This document shows, one piece after another, positions 45,443 to 54,234 of a stretch of 64,000 nucleotides of DNA. Position 1 is the stretch's first letter. Each line of letters begins with the position of its first letter. The position numbers and the translations under genes are program-made. The stretch lies in the NCBI RefSeq assembly GCF_023115355.1, contig NZ_CP096020.1, positions 372,001-436,000 of the forward strand, written 5' to 3'. Source of the DNA: Halocatena salina (GTDB lineage: Archaea; Halobacteriota; Halobacteria; Halobacteriales; Haloarculaceae). The notes below the pieces were generated by a model. The model was not told the DNA's origin, searched no databases, and worked only from the letters and a program-made list of their open reading frames with translations.

Positions 45443-46582
45443 TCAGAGGATCGAATCGGAGATGATGTTTTTTTGGATCTCGCTCGTTCCTTCGTAGATC
45501 TTCGTGATCCGGGCATCGCGGTAGAACCGCTCAACGGGATGGTCGGTTACGTAGCCAGCCCCGCCGTGAACCTGGATCGCCTCGTCTGCAACGTCGACTG
45601 CGTGCTCGCTCGCGAACAGCTTCGCCATACTGGCGTACTTCGTCGCCTTCCGCTTCTCACCGTCCATGACGTGGCTCGCAGCGCGGTAGGTGAGCGAACG
45701 GGCGGCTTCGACGTTCGTCGCCATCTCTGCGATCTTGTGTGAGATGGCTTGATACTCTTTGATCGGCTGACCGCCTTGCTCACGCTCGTTTGCGTAGGCG
45801 ATCGACTCATCGAGCGCAGCTTGGGCAGCGCCCAGTGCTTGGGCAGCCACGTTCGTCCGGCCGCCGGCGAAGAAGTCCATCAGCTGGTAAAACCCCTCGT
45901 CGATCTCGCCGATGACGTTGTCCGCCGGTACTCGAACGTTCGTGAGTGTGATCTCAGCGAGATCCGAGGCCCGAATACCGAGTTTGTTGTCGATCTTCGT
46001 CGCCTCGAAGCCATCGGTGTCTGTCGGCACGAGAAACGCCGTGATCCCGCGGTGGCCACTGCCGGGGTCGGTTTTCGCCATCACGACCGCAACGTCAGCA
46101 ACGGTGCCGTTGGTGATCCACATCTTGTTACCGTCGATCACCCATTCGTCACCGTCTTTCTCGGCGCGCGTCTCGATCCCGGCGACGTTCGAACCGTGGG
46201 CCGGTTCTGAGATACACGAACAACTCGCGGACTCACCGGAAGCGATCTTCTCCAGCCACTCCGATTTCATCGCCTCGTCACCGTAGGCCCGAATCATGCT
46301 GCTCCCGAATCCCCGCGAGCCGATAGCGCTCCCGATACCGGGATCGGCGCGCCACAACTCCTCAGTAACGAGCACAGCACTGAGCAGATCCATCCCCGCC
46401 CCACCGTACTCCTCCGGAATAGTGGGTGAGATCAGATCGTACTTGGCCGCTCGTTCGACGAGTTCGTACGGGTAGCTCCCCGACTCGTCGTGGTCTCGTG
46501 CTACCGGTCGGATCTCGTTTTCACCGAACTCCCGGACGACATCACGGACTGCCTGCTGTTCGTCGGACAGATCGAACGCCAT
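45443..46582 (-). CDS. Acyl-CoA dehydrogenase (classic short/medium-chain type)
   Basis: 379 residues, the standard length. The FAD-contact motifs are SCSCISEPAHGSNVAG and WITNGTVADVAVVMAKTD; near the end QVHGGAGYVTDHPVERFYRDARITKIYEGTSEIQ carries, in pieces, the usual catalytic glutamate (IYEGT, about E364). This is the one acyl-CoA dehydrogenase in the window with the canonical base. It follows the acyl-CoA ligase gene on the minus strand with a 69-base gap and probably shares its promoter. Confidence 0.95.
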   Translation of the reverse strand: MAFDLSDEQQAVRDVVREFGENEIRPVARDHDESGSYPYELVERAAKYDLISPTIPEEYGGAGMDLLSAVLVTEELWRADPGIGSAIGSRGFGSSMIRAYGDEAMKSEWLEKIASGESASCSCISEPAHGSNVAGIETRAEKDGDEWVIDGNKMWITNGTVADVAVVMAKTDPGSGHRGITAFLVPTDTDGFEATKIDNKLGIRASDLAEITLTNVRVPADNVIGEIDEGFYQLMDFFAGGRTNVAAQALGAAQAALDESIAYANEREQGGQPIKEYQAISHKIAEMATNVEAARSLTYRAASHVMDGEKRKATKYASMAKLFASEHAVDVADEAIQVHGGAGYVTDHPVERFYRDARITKIYEGTSEIQKNIISDSIL

Positions 46583-46651
46583 ATCTCCGTATCATCGCCC
46601 GGCGTGAAGTATCTTCTCCAACAGCTCGTCGCAACGAAAAACGACGCGACG

Positions 46652-48208
46652 TTACTGATCAGCGCTGTCGCGCAGCTCGAACTTCTGTACCTTTCCGGTA
46701 GTGGTTCGCGGCAGTTCCTCAACGAACTCGACTGTCCGGGGATGTTTGTACTCCGCCAGCGTGTCGAGACAGTACTGTTTGATCTCCTCGGGCGTCACGT
46801 CCCCACCCGGAGCGACGAAGGCCACAACGGTTTCACCCCGGCGCTCGTCAGGAACCCCAACCACGGCGGCATCGGCGACCGCAGGATGTTCGAAGAGGAG
46901 TTCTTCAACCTCCCGTGGATACACGTTGTACCCGGCCGTGTTGATCATGTGTTTCTCCCGATCCACGACGTAGAAAAATCCATCCTCGTCGTAGTATCCG
47001 ATGTCACCCGTGTGGAACCACCGCTTCCCATCACGTTCGGTGAACGCCCCTTCGTTGGCCGCCGGCAGGTCGGCGTACCCTTCCATGACGTTCGGCCCGT
47101 GAACGAGAAGCTCTCCTGTCACGGAATCGAGATCAGCGTCGTCCTCGACGGGACCGCGCTCGACGGGCGGCAGTTTCTCACCCGCACCATCAACGATTTT
47201 CGCCTCCACACCGTCGAGCGGTTGACCGATGCTTCCGGGACGTCTGCTACCGGGCTGGTTCGCGTGAGTAACGGGACTCGTTTCGGTGAGACCGTACCCT
47301 TCGTACAGTTCAGCGTCATACAGCTCCTCGAACCGCTCTAACACCTCGATCGGAAGGCTGCTCCCTCCGGAGTTCACGAATCGCAGGGAGGACAGATCAG
47401 CCTCGGTGGCGTTCTCCTGGTTGATGAGATCGTTGAACATCGCCGGAACGCCGTGCATCACCGTCAGCTGTTGGCGCTCGATCAGCGACAACGCCCGTTG
47501 TGCGTCCCACTCGGGGAGCGGGTAGTACGATCCGCCTTCGAACAGCGTCGAGAGCATCGTGACCGTCATCCCGTAGATGTGAAACAGCGGCAACGCTCCT
47601 AGGAACCGATCGTCGGAACGAACACCGCCATCCATCAGTTCCGAGACCGCGCGCGCGTCCCACGCGAGATTCCGGTGGGTGAGCAACACACCCTTGGGCG
47701 TGCCGGTCGTTCCGCTCGTGTACGGTTGGACTGCCACATCGTCGTCGGCTCGCTCGACGGGAGCCGAAACGTCGTCCGCTGAATCGAGGAACGCAGCAAA
47801 CGACTCCGCCGCGTCGCTGTCGCCGACGCTCACGACGTGTTCGACGTCCGTCTCGTCTTTTACTTGAGTGACGTACGGCACGAGATCAGCGAGCGTGAGG
47901 ACGACCCGCGCCTCGCTGTCAGCCAGCAAGTGCTCGATCTCGCGGGCCTTGTACTGGGGATTCATCGGCACAACGATACCGCCAGCGTGCAGCGTTCCGA
48001 AAAAGCCGACAACGTACTGGGGAAGGTTCGGAAGGTAGATCGCTACCCGATCGCTCGGTTCGATGCCCCGTCCCCTGAGTGCGCCAGCGAATCGACGAAC
48101 CTGCGACCAGAACGCTCGATAACTGATGTCTTGGCCCTCATACCAGAGCGCCGTCTGTTCGGCGTGGGTGTCGACGGTGGAAATCACATCACTGACCAGG
48201 TTTGTCAC
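46652..48208 (-). CDS. AMP-forming acyl-CoA ligase
   Basis: 518 residues, starting with GTG at 48208 (TNLVSDVISTVDTHAEQ). The P-loop is YTSGTTGTPKG, then GYGLTETSP, WFHTGDIGYYDEDG, DREKHMINTAGYNVYPREVE and the C-terminal lysine in TTTGKVQKFEL. An acidic loop of about 15 residues (PVERGPVEDDADLDSV) is inserted before the hinge, as is common in haloarchaeal enzymes. It activates fatty acids for the acyl-CoA dehydrogenase downstream, and is divergent from an IclR regulator with an operator-like palindrome right at its start. Confidence 0.92.
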   Translation of the reverse strand: MTNLVSDVISTVDTHAEQTALWYEGQDISYRAFWSQVRRFAGALRGRGIEPSDRVAIYLPNLPQYVVGFFGTLHAGGIVVPMNPQYKAREIEHLLADSEARVVLTLADLVPYVTQVKDETDVEHVVSVGDSDAAESFAAFLDSADDVSAPVERADDDVAVQPYTSGTTGTPKGVLLTHRNLAWDARAVSELMDGGVRSDDRFLGALPLFHIYGMTVTMLSTLFEGGSYYPLPEWDAQRALSLIERQQLTVMHGVPAMFNDLINQENATEADLSSLRFVNSGGSSLPIEVLERFEELYDAELYEGYGLTETSPVTHANQPGSRRPGSIGQPLDGVEAKIVDGAGEKLPPVERGPVEDDADLDSVTGELLVHGPNVMEGYADLPAANEGAFTERDGKRWFHTGDIGYYDEDGFFYVVDREKHMINTAGYNVYPREVEELLFEHPAVADAAVVGVPDERRGETVVAFVAPGGDVTPEEIKQYCLDTLAEYKHPRTVEFVEELPRTTTGKVQKFELRDSADQ

Positions 48209-48215
48209 GGTTGAT

Positions 48216-48235
48216 CACAGTTATCATGAACTGTG
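48216..48235. promoter_or_regulatory. Operator-like palindrome CACAGTT-N6-AACTGTG
   Basis: Perfect seven-base inverted arms with a six-base spacer (ATCATG) lie 8-27 bases upstream of the acyl-CoA ligase start, at or next to its expected transcription start. A TATA-like run (TTTTTGA on the minus strand, about 48243-48250) lies just beyond. The divergent neighbour is an IclR regulator, the likely binder. Confidence 0.6.
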
Positions 48236-48321
48236 GGTTCTCAAAAACCTTTGCCTATCGATGAGCAACGGGCGATCGGATCGAAAACCGCTGTCCGAAG
48301 CGCGTTCCCCAATATCGAACA

Positions 48322-48330
48322 AGCTTATAC
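48322..48330 (+). promoter_or_regulatory. TATA element of the IclR gene
   Basis: AGCTTATAC is centred about 27 bases before ATG 48354, fixing that ATG as a leaderless start. Confidence 0.55.
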
Positions 48331-48353
48331 TGATTTGGAACGAGAGAACGAAC

Positions 48354-49118
48354 ATGGACACCGACGACACACCGAAAACGCTCACATCCGTCGAAAAGAC
48401 GTTTTCGATCGTCGAAGCGCTGTGGAAACTCGACGGAGCAGGCGTCACTGAACTAGCCGACCATCTGGACTTATCAAAAAGTACGACGCACGCTCATTTG
48501 GCGACGCTGGCGCAAAACGGGTTCGTCGTCTCTGAAGACGGACAGTACGAACTCGGTCTTCGGTTCGTGAACTTCGGCGAGTACGTCAAACGATCGCAAC
48601 CGCTGTACGCGGTGACACGGCCCGTCGTCGAGGAGGTAGCAGAAAAAACTGGGGAACGGGTGTTCTGTATGGTCGAACAACACGGACTTGCGACGGCACT
48701 CTGTATCGCCGCAGGTGACCGTTCGGTACAGACGGACATCAGAGTCGGAACGCACTCCTACATGCACTGTTCGTCGTCAGGGAAGGCGATCCTCGCCCAC
48801 TTACCTCACTCGCGCATCGAGGAGATCCTCGATCGGTGGGGACTAAAGCGGTTCACGGAGAACACGATCACGGATCGAGAACGCCTGTACGACGAGCTTA
48901 GCGACGGTCGTGATCGAGGGTACTTCTTCAATCGAGAGGAGTATCGAACGGGTGTTACTGCGATCGGCGTTCCGATCGTCGACGGCGGAGATGTACGCGG
49001 CGCGATCTCACTGTCGGGTCCGGCGATGCGTCTCGAAGGCGACTGGCATGAGCGAGAACTACCGAATCGACTGCTGTCGGCTGCCAACGCGATCGAAGTC
49101 GATTTATCGTTCCATTAA
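48354..49118 (+). CDS. IclR-family transcriptional regulator
   Basis: 254 residues from ATG 48354, chosen by the TATA spacing; the frame stays open upstream over the divergent gene. The N-terminal winged helix (about 10-70) has SVEKTFSIVEALWKLDGAGV and recognition helix LDLSKSTTHAHLATL. The IclR effector domain (about 80-250) has HCSSSGKAILAHLP and GVTAIGVPIVDGGDVRGAISLSGP in pieces. IclR proteins bind small carboxylates or aromatic/sugar metabolites. It is divergent from acyl-CoA ligase and dehydrogenase genes, so an acyl-CoA-related effector is likely. Confidence 0.93.
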   Translation: MDTDDTPKTLTSVEKTFSIVEALWKLDGAGVTELADHLDLSKSTTHAHLATLAQNGFVVSEDGQYELGLRFVNFGEYVKRSQPLYAVTRPVVEEVAEKTGERVFCMVEQHGLATALCIAAGDRSVQTDIRVGTHSYMHCSSSGKAILAHLPHSRIEEILDRWGLKRFTENTITDRERLYDELSDGRDRGYFFNREEYRTGVTAIGVPIVDGGDVRGAISLSGPAMRLEGDWHERELPNRLLSAANAIEVDLSFH

Positions 49119-49237
49119 GAGGCGCGGTAATGTCACTAATCCCCTAATTCCTTCGAGCGTCCCCACTACAGAACAGAATCCAATCATCGGTAGTAGAGTA
49201 CGAATCGGAGCTCGATGCTGACAATCGATCAAAGTAG

Positions 49238-49247
49238 ATAATTTAAG
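49238..49247 (+). promoter_or_regulatory. TATA element of the HSL-type esterase gene
   Basis: ATAATTTAAG is centred about 25 bases before ATG 49268. Confidence 0.55.
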
Positions 49248-49267
49248 TAGTGGTGTGAGGTATCTGT

Positions 49268-50245
49268 ATGCGCACGATGACGATCGACAATACGCCGGTG
49301 AAAGCCGAGGCGCCGGATCCGGAGATCGAAGCGATCTTGGACGTGATGGACGAACAAGACGTGCCCCCGATTCCGGCTCTCACACCGCGGGCAGCCCGGG
49401 ACCAGTTCGAGGCAATGAACGAGTTCACCGAAAGCGAATCGGTCCATCACACACAGGATATCGAGATCGAGGGACCGGACGAACCGATCACGATCCGACT
49501 GTACAAGCCGACTCCGGCGGACGACCTCCCGGTTTTCGTCTTTCTACACGGTGGGGGATTCGTGTTGGGTGGTCTCGACAGCCACGACAACGTATGTGCC
49601 GCGCTCGCCAACCGAACGGAGGCACTCGTTCTCAGCGTCGACTATCGGCTCGCTCCCGAACACCCGTTTCCGGCGGCCGTAAAGGACAGCTACGCGGCGC
49701 TAGAGTGGGCAGAACGCTACGCCAGTGATCTCGGTGGGGATCCCGAGCGGCTCGCGGTCGGCGGCGATAGCGCTGGGGGGAATCTGACGGCCAGCCTCAC
49801 GCTATTGGCAAACGATCGGGATGGACCGGAGATCGATCGACAGCTCCTCATCTACCCCGCTGTCGGGACGACCCCCGTCGGCTCGCGTCCGGCGAGCTAC
49901 GAGGAAAATGCCGAAGGGTATTTCCTCGAAGCCGACGAGATGGAGTGGTTCCAGCGGAGCTACGTGCAAGATTCCATTCACGCCCGCAACGAGTACGCGG
50001 CCCCGCTGTTGGCGCGGGATCTGTCTGGCCTGCCGCCAGCGTCAGTCATCACCGCCGGATTCGATCCCCTGCGCGACGAAGGGATCGAGTACGCTCGACG
50101 ACTGGCAGAGGACGGCGTCGAAGTCACCCATCGCAACTACGAAACGATGATACACGGGTTTCTCAGCATGACTGGCGTCGTTTCCAAAGCCGACGACTGT
50201 CTCGACGAACTAGCCGACGATCTCGCAGACACGTTCGAACAGTAA
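49268..50245 (+). CDS. Alpha/beta-hydrolase esterase of the hormone-sensitive-lipase (HSL) family
   Basis: 325 residues. The oxyanion motif FLHGGGFVLGG (HGGG 94-97) and nucleophile elbow GGDSAGGN (S168) are those of family IV esterases; the Asp is in AGFDPLRDEG and the His in MIHGFLSM near the end. There is no export signal, so it acts in the cytoplasm, probably on short-chain esters or deacetylation of imported compounds. It sits between the IclR/fatty-acid block and the pectin-type block, so its pathway is open. Confidence 0.92.
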   Translation: MRTMTIDNTPVKAEAPDPEIEAILDVMDEQDVPPIPALTPRAARDQFEAMNEFTESESVHHTQDIEIEGPDEPITIRLYKPTPADDLPVFVFLHGGGFVLGGLDSHDNVCAALANRTEALVLSVDYRLAPEHPFPAAVKDSYAALEWAERYASDLGGDPERLAVGGDSAGGNLTASLTLLANDRDGPEIDRQLLIYPAVGTTPVGSRPASYEENAEGYFLEADEMEWFQRSYVQDSIHARNEYAAPLLARDLSGLPPASVITAGFDPLRDEGIEYARRLAEDGVEVTHRNYETMIHGFLSMTGVVSKADDCLDELADDLADTFEQ

Positions 50246-50840
50246 CCACGCGATCCCGTTCATCGTCGCCTGTGGAGACGATACGCTCGCCGTCAAAACG
50301 CCGTAGATCGTGCTGTGAGCCACCGGTATCTTTCTGGTTGCACTCTATCCCGCTTCTAACACGGTGCAAGTGAACCGTGACTCCAACCGACACTGTTTCG
50401 ATCGATCAATAACCCTTCATAACGAACGTCGATCGGTATCGATTCGGCATCGGAAACGGAACGTTTCCCCTTGGACGAACAGAAGTACAGAATAAATTAC
50501 CCATTATAGAATGGATTCGTATGCGATGACGTGAGATCGCTCCGCGGAGCAACCAGTCGGCGTTTGGACTGTCGATCGGACATAGATCTCATAATCCGTC
50601 ATAGCGGCGTAGTATTACGAATATCGAACGGTTCATACCTTGGTTACTGTCGTATACGGCTTTCGAAGGGGTATCCGGCAGTCCAAGCGTCAACGATCGT
50701 TCGAGGAAGAATCGTCCATCTCCGGATCGTAGCCGCCGGTAGAGTGTGATTATTTTTGATTGATCCGAGTGTGGTGGAATGAGTCGAACGTGGTCGGGGG
50801 CGACAGCTATTAGGTACTGCGGTGCGGTGATCCGAAACGA
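50246..50840. other. Intergenic region, no gene seen
   Basis: About 595 bases. A small ORF in the middle is basic and not protein-like, with poor reading-frame character. I see no RNA gene or repeat. TTATTTTTGATT at about 50750-50761 is AT-rich but too far from the next start (50841) for a leaderless TATA element. Confidence 0.5.
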
Positions 50841-51482
50841 ATGTCAGAGATACAAGCAGTCGTGATCGGCGAGAACCGCTTTCCGTTCCATCGGCTCGAA
50901 CGGATCGGCCCGTCGCTTCGCCGGGCGATCGACGTGGAAGGGATCGCCGTCGACCTGACGACCGACCGGGACGAGCTGTGTGATCTGATCGGATACGACG
51001 TTTTGATCGATTACACGACGGACAGCACATTCACCGACGAGCAACGATCGGGGCTGCTCTCGTTCGTCGAAAACGGTGGGGGCTACGTTGGCGTCCACTG
51101 TGCTGCCGACCTCACGACCGTGGTCGAAGGAGCGCGCGAGGAGCCAGTTCCCGATCTCCGGGCGCTGCTCGGGGGTCACTTTCTGACCCACCCCGAGCAA
51201 GGGACATTCGACGTGAACGTCGTCGACAGCCATCACCCGGTGTCGGCCGGACTCGATGGGTTTACTGTCTGGGACGAGCCGTACGCCGTCGCTCATGACG
51301 ACGTACGGGTTCTCGCTCGGATGGATCATCCGGAAAACGGAGACATGCCGGTTGCGTGGGTGAAACCGTACGGCGACGGACGGGTGTTCTACTGTTCGCT
51401 TGGCCATGGAAAGCCCGCATTCGCCACCGACGGCGTTCGATCACTGCTCGTCCGAGGGATCCGCTGGGCCGGTAACGAGTGA
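50841..51482 (+). CDS. ThuA-like domain protein
   Basis: 213 residues covering one ThuA/class I glutamine-amidotransferase-like fold: VLIDYTTDSTFTDEQ, FVENGGGYVGVHCAAD (the usual GGG-GxH site), ALLGGHFLTHPEQGTFDV, HPVSAGLDGF and GRVFYCSLGHGKPAF. ThuA proteins are found in sugar and trehalose-use operons but their reaction is not known. It lacks a signal peptide. It is the first gene of the same-strand pair with the GH4 enzyme 136 bases downstream. Confidence 0.88.
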   Translation: MSEIQAVVIGENRFPFHRLERIGPSLRRAIDVEGIAVDLTTDRDELCDLIGYDVLIDYTTDSTFTDEQRSGLLSFVENGGGYVGVHCAADLTTVVEGAREEPVPDLRALLGGHFLTHPEQGTFDVNVVDSHHPVSAGLDGFTVWDEPYAVAHDDVRVLARMDHPENGDMPVAWVKPYGDGRVFYCSLGHGKPAFATDGVRSLLVRGIRWAGNE

Positions 51483-51587
51483 AAGCCGTTCCCGGCTCTC
51501 GGAGGCTTCTCGACAGAACTGTTCATCACGTCCCGCCACTACGGTCGCGCTACGGCTCCGGACGGTACCAACGGCAGGTGCCAACAG

Positions 51588-51598
51588 CTATATTTCTT
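51588..51598 (+). promoter_or_regulatory. TATA element of the GH4 gene
   Basis: GCTATATTTCT is centred about 26 bases before ATG 51619, so the GH4 gene has its own promoter despite following the ThuA gene. Confidence 0.55.
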
Positions 51599-51618
51599 TG
51601 TGTTCCAATCACGTGTGT

Positions 51619-53034
51619 ATGCACGAGTTAGGGCTCTACGATGGAGCAGCCTCTGCGTCGGAACTGAAGATCGGCTACGTCGGTGGGGGAAGCCAAGGGT
51701 GGGCACACACGCTCATCAACGATCTAGGCCAGTGTTCGGATCTCAGCGGAGAGGTCGCCCTGTACGACGTCGACTACGAAGCGGCCGAACGAAACGCCGA
51801 ATTCGGCAACCGCGTGATGGAACGGACGGACGCAGTCGGTGACTGGCGATTCGAGGCGTATCGAGAGATGGACGCCGCGCTATCGGATTCGGATTTCGTC
51901 GTCTGCTCGGTCCAGGACCCACCCGAAGAAACGTTCAAACACGATCTCGACGTGCCCCAAGAGTACGGCATCTACCAGACCGTAGGCGATACGGTCGGTC
52001 CCGGTGGAACGATACGGGCGCTGCGAGCCATTCCTCAGTACCGGGAGATCGCTGCCACAGTCCGCGAAGAATGTCCCGATGCGTGGGTGATCAACTACAC
52101 CAATCCGATGACGGTCTGTACCCGCGCGCTGTACGCGGAGTTTCCCGACATCAACGCCATCGGCCTCTGTCATGAGGTTCACCCGTTTCAAGAGCTATTT
52201 GCAGAAATCGCAGAGCGGTACGTCGAGACGGCCGAGGACGTCGACCGCGAGGAGATCGACGTGACCGTCAAGGGTATCAACCATTTCACGTGGATCGACG
52301 CGGCCGATTGGGCCGGTCACGATCTGTACGACTATCTTGACGAGGAACTCGAACGCCGCAAACCACTCCCCGGCTACGAACCCGGCGACATGGCGGGTGA
52401 GTCCTACTGGAGCAACCATTTCCAGATCGCGTTCGACTTGTACGATCGGTTCGGCGTACTCGGTGCGGCGGGCGACCGACACCTCGCGGAGTTCGTTCCG
52501 TGGTATCTCTCTATCGATGCACCCGAAGAGATCCAGCGCTGGGGGATTCGGCTTACACCCAGTTCTGCCCGCGTCGGTGGGGAATCCCCCGACAAGATGA
52601 TGACCACTCGCGTGGACGAATTCGAATTCACCGAGTCGGGTGAAGAAGCCATCGAGATCATGCGCGCGCTGTTGGGCATCGAACCGTTCAAAACCCACCT
52701 TAACTACCCTAACGAAGGACAGATCAGCGATCTTCCGGAAGACGTAGTTGTCGAAACGAACGCCTTGCTCACTGGAAAAGGCGTTACGCCGCTGTGTGCT
52801 GGCGGTCTACCCGACGAGATCCACAGCATGGTCAAGCGCCACGTCACCAACCAAGAGACGCTCATCGAAGCCGGATTCGAGGGTGATCTCGATCGTGCGT
52901 TCCGAGCGTTCCTTAACGATCCACTCGTGACACTCAAACGCGAACACGCAGCAGAGCTGTTCGCTCGGCTCGTCGAGATCGAGCGCGAATATTTCACCGA
53001 CTACGATCTCCGGAACGCGACGGTCGTGGAGTGA
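51619..53034 (+). CDS. GH4 family NAD-dependent glycosidase, probable alpha-galacturonidase
   Basis: 471 residues from ATG 51619, chosen by TATA spacing. The Rossmann start is IGYVGGGSQGW (22-25), followed by VQDPPEETFKHD, the NYTNPM motif, and GLCHEV with C184, H185, E186 and V187. GH4 enzymes use NAD+ and a divalent metal bound by this Cys/His, and the four residues differ by specificity. CHSV marks alpha-glucosidases and alpha-galactosidases, whereas CHEV was described for the alpha-galacturonidase LplD of Bacillus subtilis. GINHFTWI and a late HSMVKRHV further fit the family. No signal peptide, so it acts inside on imported galacturonides, which suits the neighbouring PL11 lyase and rhamnosidase. 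Confidence 0.88.
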   Translation: MHELGLYDGAASASELKIGYVGGGSQGWAHTLINDLGQCSDLSGEVALYDVDYEAAERNAEFGNRVMERTDAVGDWRFEAYREMDAALSDSDFVVCSVQDPPEETFKHDLDVPQEYGIYQTVGDTVGPGGTIRALRAIPQYREIAATVREECPDAWVINYTNPMTVCTRALYAEFPDINAIGLCHEVHPFQELFAEIAERYVETAEDVDREEIDVTVKGINHFTWIDAADWAGHDLYDYLDEELERRKPLPGYEPGDMAGESYWSNHFQIAFDLYDRFGVLGAAGDRHLAEFVPWYLSIDAPEEIQRWGIRLTPSSARVGGESPDKMMTTRVDEFEFTESGEEAIEIMRALLGIEPFKTHLNYPNEGQISDLPEDVVVETNALLTGKGVTPLCAGGLPDEIHSMVKRHVTNQETLIEAGFEGDLDRAFRAFLNDPLVTLKREHAAELFARLVEIEREYFTDYDLRNATVVE

Positions 53035-53044
53035 ACAGTCCCGC

Positions 53045-54133
53045 TTAGGGATCGGGGAAGTCGTCCGGAACGGCCGGCGGTCGTTCGAGCGTACTCGAGA
53101 GCTCGATATACTCGTTTTCCGCCCCCGAATCGCGGATCCCTGTCATGATGTCGAGCACGTGGAGCGCCAACGCCGCGCTGGTTCGGTGGTGCCAGTCAGT
53201 CGTGAGGGCATAGGCAAGATCCAACAACCCGAGACCGCGTTGATGTCTCGACTGGTTGCGGGTCACCGAGATCTCCTGTACCTCGTCTACGCCCTGAACA
53301 CGGACGCGAGGCGTACCATCGAACCGGTTGGGATTGGTGAGTTGAAGAGTACCCTCCGTCCCGTAGATCTCAAAGCCCGTCACCGACGTTTCCCAGACGT
53401 CGAAACTCATCATCACCGTTCCGACGGTCCCGTTTTCGAACGTGACCGTTCCGGTCTCGTGGGTCGGTACCGTCACGTCGATCGTTTCCCCCCATCGGGG
53501 CTCGCTGGTGATCGTCCGTTCGTCAGTCGCTTTGGTCGTGGTGCCTGCGACTGCACGCGCAGGACCGAGGAGCGCGACGAGCGCCGTGAGGTAGTACGGT
53601 CCCATATCGAACAGCGGACCACCACCCTCTTGGTAGTAGAAGTCCGGATCTGGATGCCAGTGTTCGTGACCGGAGGTCGCCCAGGATGCGACAGCACCGA
53701 CCGGATCACCGATCCGGCCCGCTTCGAGCACGTCCCGACACGTCTGTAGCCCGCTTCCGAGGACGGTGTCGGGAGCACTCCCAACGAGGAGGTCCTTTTC
53801 CCGCGCCGTCCGGACGATCTCCCTCCCTTGGGTCATCGAGGTCGCCAACGGCTTCTCAGTGTACGCGTGCGTATCGTTTTCCAGCGCTCGTATGAGGAGA
53901 TCCCCGTGCGTCGAGGGCGGCGTCAGGACTACCGCGACATCGACCTCCGGGTCGGCGAGCAACGCATCGGTCGGGAGAACGCGACACCCATACTGATCCG
54001 CCTTTGCTTCGGCCCGTTCGGTCGCCAAATCGGCACAAGCCACGACTTCGAGACAGTCGAACTCAGTTGCGGTCTCGAAATACACGTCGCTGATCGTTCC
54101 ACACCCGATAATACCGAGGGTAATCCGTTCCAT
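53045..54133 (-). CDS. Gfo/Idh/MocA-family NAD(P)-dependent oxidoreductase
   Basis: 362 residues from ATG 54133 (MERITLGIIGCGTISDVY). The Rossmann glycine motif is IGCGTI, followed by LTPPSTHGDLLIRAL and TEKPLATS (EKP 93-95). The C-terminal domain has GGPLFDMGPYYLTALVALLG, a common substrate-site segment. It ends ten bases from the stop of the convergent GH4 gene and follows the PL11 gene region. It probably oxidises or reduces a sugar from rhamnogalacturonan breakdown; the exact sugar is not known. Confidence 0.9.
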   Translation of the reverse strand: MERITLGIIGCGTISDVYFETATEFDCLEVVACADLATERAEAKADQYGCRVLPTDALLADPEVDVAVVLTPPSTHGDLLIRALENDTHAYTEKPLATSMTQGREIVRTAREKDLLVGSAPDTVLGSGLQTCRDVLEAGRIGDPVGAVASWATSGHEHWHPDPDFYYQEGGGPLFDMGPYYLTALVALLGPARAVAGTTTKATDERTITSEPRWGETIDVTVPTHETGTVTFENGTVGTVMMSFDVWETSVTGFEIYGTEGTLQLTNPNRFDGTPRVRVQGVDEVQEISVTRNQSRHQRGLGLLDLAYALTTDWHHRTSAALALHVLDIMTGIRDSGAENEYIELSSTLERPPAVPDDFPDP

Positions 54134-54234
54134 AATCGACAATGTATGCAAACGAGCAAATAGTTTTCGTCCGAGGGCATCGTTGGCTCGGGGCTAATGG
54201 TTCCCCGTGAGGGAACGAGGCGGAGTACTCCGTA

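Noticed and set aside
48126-48353. N-terminal extension of the IclR regulator
   Set aside because: It overlaps the divergent ligase gene and the operator; the TATA spacing favours ATG 48354.
50531-50749. 72-codon plus-strand ORF in the 50.2-50.8 kb gap
   Set aside because: Basic, low-complexity translation unlike the acidic proteins of this genome; no start signals.
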